A DNA stretch of 64,000 nucleotides from Cellulomonas soli (GTDB lineage: Bacteria > Actinomycetota > Actinomycetes > Actinomycetales > Cellulomonadaceae). Position 1 is the stretch's first letter. The number at the start of each line of letters is the position of its first letter. The stretch lies in the NCBI RefSeq assembly GCF_013409305.1, contig NZ_JACBZJ010000001.1, positions 4,193,814 through 4,257,813 on the forward strand, written 5' to 3'. The translations under genes were made by a program, and so were the position numbers. Shown here piece after piece: positions 61,893-64,000 of the stretch. Under the pieces are notes generated by a model. The model was given only the letters and a program-made list of their open reading frames with translations, ran no database searches and was not told the origin of the DNA.

Positions 61893-62657
61893 TCATGCAC
61901 CGCTCCGGCGGGTGACGAGGTGCTCCGCGAAGGCGGTCACCGCGTAGAACAGGAGGCCGACGACGATGCCGCCGAGGACGTACGCCCAGGCCTGCGCGTA
62001 GTTGGAGCCGGCGGCGGCGGTCGTGATGAACGAGCCGATGCCCGAGCGCGGCCCGCCGAAGTACTCGGCGACGATCGCCGAGATCACCGCGAGCGAGGAG
62101 GCCATGCGCAGACCGGTGAACACGAACGGCACGGCCGTCGGGATCGTGACGGTGCGTGCGACCTGCTGCGGTGTGGCGGCCAGCGCGCGCATGAGGTCGC
62201 GGTGCACGGGCAGCACCTGGCCGAGCCCGCGCAGCGTGTTGATGTACACGGGCACGAAGACCGCGAGCGCCGCGACGATCACGCGGGCCTGCTCCGAGCT
62301 GGCGCCGTACATCGAGTACAGGACCGGCGCGAGCGCGACGATCGGCACGACGGACAGGGCAGTGACGACCGGTGCGGCCAGCAGGTCGAGGAGCCGGAAG
62401 GCTGCCGCGAGGACCGCGAGCAGGATGGCGAGGAAGGACCCGAGCAGCAGCCCGAGCAGCGCGTTGCGCCCGGTGACCAGCGCCGCGGAGGTGATCGGCC
62501 CGGCGTAGGTCGAGGCCTCACCGGCGATGTCCGAGGGTCCGGGCAGCACGAACGGCGGCACGTCGCCGAGCACGACCAGCGCCTGCCACCCCGCCACGAG
62601 CGCGACGAGCAGCACGACGGGCGGCAGCACCTGCCGCAGGAGCCCGCGCCCGTTCAT
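61893..62657 (-). CDS. ABC transporter permease (SsuC/ThiX family), second subunit
   Basis: A 254-residue BPD-type inner membrane permease with about six helices; the EAA-like loop is ALAATPQQVARTVTIPTAVP. Its ATG overlaps the ATPase stop by 4 bases. With the permease starting beyond the window it forms a likely heterodimeric channel, as in other NMT1/THI5-type importers with two permease genes. Confidence 0.92.
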   Translation of the reverse strand: MNGRGLLRQVLPPVVLLVALVAGWQALVVLGDVPPFVLPGPSDIAGEASTYAGPITSAALVTGRNALLGLLLGSFLAILLAVLAAAFRLLDLLAAPVVTALSVVPIVALAPVLYSMYGASSEQARVIVAALAVFVPVYINTLRGLGQVLPVHRDLMRALAATPQQVARTVTIPTAVPFVFTGLRMASSLAVISAIVAEYFGGPRSGIGSFITTAAAGSNYAQAWAYVLGGIVVGLLFYAVTAFAEHLVTRRSGA

Positions 62658-63505
62658 CGCAGGTCCACCCCGCGCGCGGGGACCGCACCGCCGTGCAGCG
62701 CCTCGCGGACGGCGGCGACGGAGGAGAAGAACGCCGCGTCGTTGCGCAGCGCGTCCCCGGTGTCCCCGGCCTCGGCGGGGCCCGACGCGGTGGCGCCCAC
62801 GGCCGCGGACCTGTCGAGCGTGACCTCGACGACCTCGCGGATCCGACCCGGTCGCGGGGACATGACCACGACCCGGTCCGAGAGGAAGACCGCCTCGGGG
62901 ATCGAGTGCGTGACGAACACGACGGCGGCACGGGTCTCGGCGCAGATCCGCAGCAGCTGCGTCTGCAGGTGCTCGCGAGTCATCTCGTCGAGCGCACCGA
63001 AGGGCTCGTCCATGAGCAGCAGGCTCGGCTCCTCGGCCAGCGCCCGGGCGATGGCGACACGCTGCTGCATGCCGCCGGAGAGCTGGTCGGGGTGGTGGTC
63101 GGCGAAGTCGGCCAGGCCGACGAGCTCGAGCAGGTGGTCGGCCCGTTCGCGCCGGCCTGCCTTGCCCGTGCCGGACAGGGCGAGCGGCAGCTCGATGTTG
63201 GCCCGGACGGTGCGCCAGGGCAGGAGCCCGGCCTGCTGGAACGCGATGCCGTAGTCGCGGGCGAGCCGCGCCTGCCGCGCCTCGCGGCCGAACACCTCGA
63301 TGCTGCCCGAGGTCGGGGTGTCCAGGTCGGCGACCAGACGCAGCAGGGTGGATTTGCCGCAGCCCGAGGGGCCGATGAGCGAGACGAACTCCCCCGAGGC
63401 GACGGTCAGGTCGACGTCGCTGAGGGCGTGCACCTCGCTGCCCTTGCCGCCCTGCGCACGGAAGACCCGCGAGACCGCGCTGACCTTGACTGCTGCGGCG
63501 CTCAT
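62654..63505 (-). CDS. ABC transporter ATP-binding protein (SsuB/ThiZ family)
   Basis: A 283-residue ATPase: Walker A GPSGCGKSTLL, signature LSGGMQQRVAIARAL, Walker B LLLMDEPFGALD and the H-loop VTHSIPEA. The ATG at 63505 overlaps the upstream permease stop. A ~40-residue C-terminal extension (about 245-283) follows the usual domain. Energises the importer with both permeases and the lipoprotein. Confidence 0.94.
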   Translation of the reverse strand: MSAAAVKVSAVSRVFRAQGGKGSEVHALSDVDLTVASGEFVSLIGPSGCGKSTLLRLVADLDTPTSGSIEVFGREARQARLARDYGIAFQQAGLLPWRTVRANIELPLALSGTGKAGRRERADHLLELVGLADFADHHPDQLSGGMQQRVAIARALAEEPSLLLMDEPFGALDEMTREHLQTQLLRICAETRAAVVFVTHSIPEAVFLSDRVVVMSPRPGRIREVVEVTLDRSAAVGATASGPAEAGDTGDALRNDAAFFSSVAAVREALHGGAVPARGVDLR

Positions 63506-64000
63506 CGAGCCACCTCCACTCGTCGATAACGTCCCAGGGAGCGGCCGAGCAGGGCGACGAGCCCTGCGGCCAGGAGGCCGAGCGCGACCGCCCCGAAGAT
63601 CGGGGCCCAGGGCTTGGCGGGGTCGCTGGCGGCGAAGTTGGCGAACTCGAGGATCATCCGACCGAGCCCGCCGGGCATGCCCGTGGCGACCTCGGCGACG
63701 ACCGTGCCGATCACGGCGTTCGCGGCCGCCAGACGCATCGCGGGCAGCAGGTAGGGCACCGAGGCGGGCAGCCGCAGCCGCACGAGGGTCGACCACCACC
63801 CCGCGCCGTAGGCGGCCATCAGCTCGACGTGGATCGTGTCGGGCGACTGCAGACCGCGCAGCATGCCCACGGCCACCGGGAAGAACGCCAGGTAGGAGGC
63901 GATGACGGCCACCGACATCCACGGCATCCACTCGAAGCCGAGCTCGAGCTTGGAGCCCCAGGACCGCACGAGCGGTGCGAGCGCGATCAGCGGCACGGTA
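63502..64000 (-). CDS. ABC transporter permease (SsuC/ThiX family), first subunit, partial
   Basis: The C-terminal 166 residues of a BPD-type permease whose start lies beyond the window. The visible part has the coupling loop AAYGAGWWSTLVRLRLPASVPYLLPA and three to four helices. It overlaps the ATPase by 4 bases. Upstream genes of the operon are not visible, so its first gene and any riboswitch or regulator are unknown. Confidence 0.9.
   Translation of the reverse strand, partial: TVPLIALAPLVRSWGSKLELGFEWMPWMSVAVIASYLAFFPVAVGMLRGLQSPDTIHVELMAAYGAGWWSTLVRLRLPASVPYLLPAMRLAAANAVIGTVVAEVATGMPGGLGRMILEFANFAASDPAKPWAPIFGAVALGLLAAGLVALLGRSLGRYRRVEVAR

Overview
The window is a 64-kb piece of a very high-GC actinobacterial chromosome. 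Gene order and family variants (WhiG-type sigma beside rpsB, the DUF2469-rnhB-lepB run, dhaKLM, an intracellular GH9 cellulase-like enzyme) point to a Cellulomonadaceae-like member of the Micrococcales; this assignment is inference from gene content and synteny. GTG starts are common, and most neighbouring genes overlap by 1-4 bases.

Layout. 162-3435 (+): an Lrp/AsnC regulator with a class III aminotransferase and an FAD amine oxidase, probably polyamine or amine catabolism. 3445-34648 (-) is mostly conserved core: dxr, a DivIVA-domain protein, rlmN, cdsA, frr, pyrH, tsf, rpsB; a degenerate M23 peptidase (the one + gene here); whiG-type sigma, xerC, dprA, comM, yraN, DUF2469, rnhB, lepB; rplS, trmD, rimM, khpA, rpsP; amidohydrolase, ffh; the nitrogen set amtB-glnB-glnD; ftsY, a small membrane protein, smc, ndk, DUF4233. 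A block at 34658-39694 (TetR-MFS and dhaKLM) separates DUF4233/ndk from folC, normally their neighbour. Then come folC and ileS, the latter behind an isoleucine T-box leader.

44854-64000 is accessory. It holds a cytoplasmic GH9 hydrolase and a seven-gene overlapping operon running pnuC, nadR-like, MoxR AAA ATPase, unknown, zinc-protease/vWA protein, unknown, adenylate-forming enzyme. This operon is the best candidate for an undescribed system. Further on lie a purine-type phosphoribosyltransferase, a MerR/TipAS regulator with a textbook 19-bp-spacer promoter, a repeat protein, and a decayed chimera of a membrane protein and a NarL-type response regulator. The window ends in a transporter/aminotransferase/SDR cluster that looks like uptake and catabolism of pyrimidine or beta-alanine.

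Regulatory signals include the ileS T-box, a three-segment switch-like leader before rplS, a GlnR-like box before amtB, a tandem TetR operator, several promoters whose -10 box lies 6-8 bases before the start codon (probable leaderless mRNAs), and strong hairpins after tsf, khpA, glnB, ftsY, folC, the repeat protein and the ABC binding protein. I saw no tRNA, rRNA, CRISPR array, insertion sequence or prophage gene.
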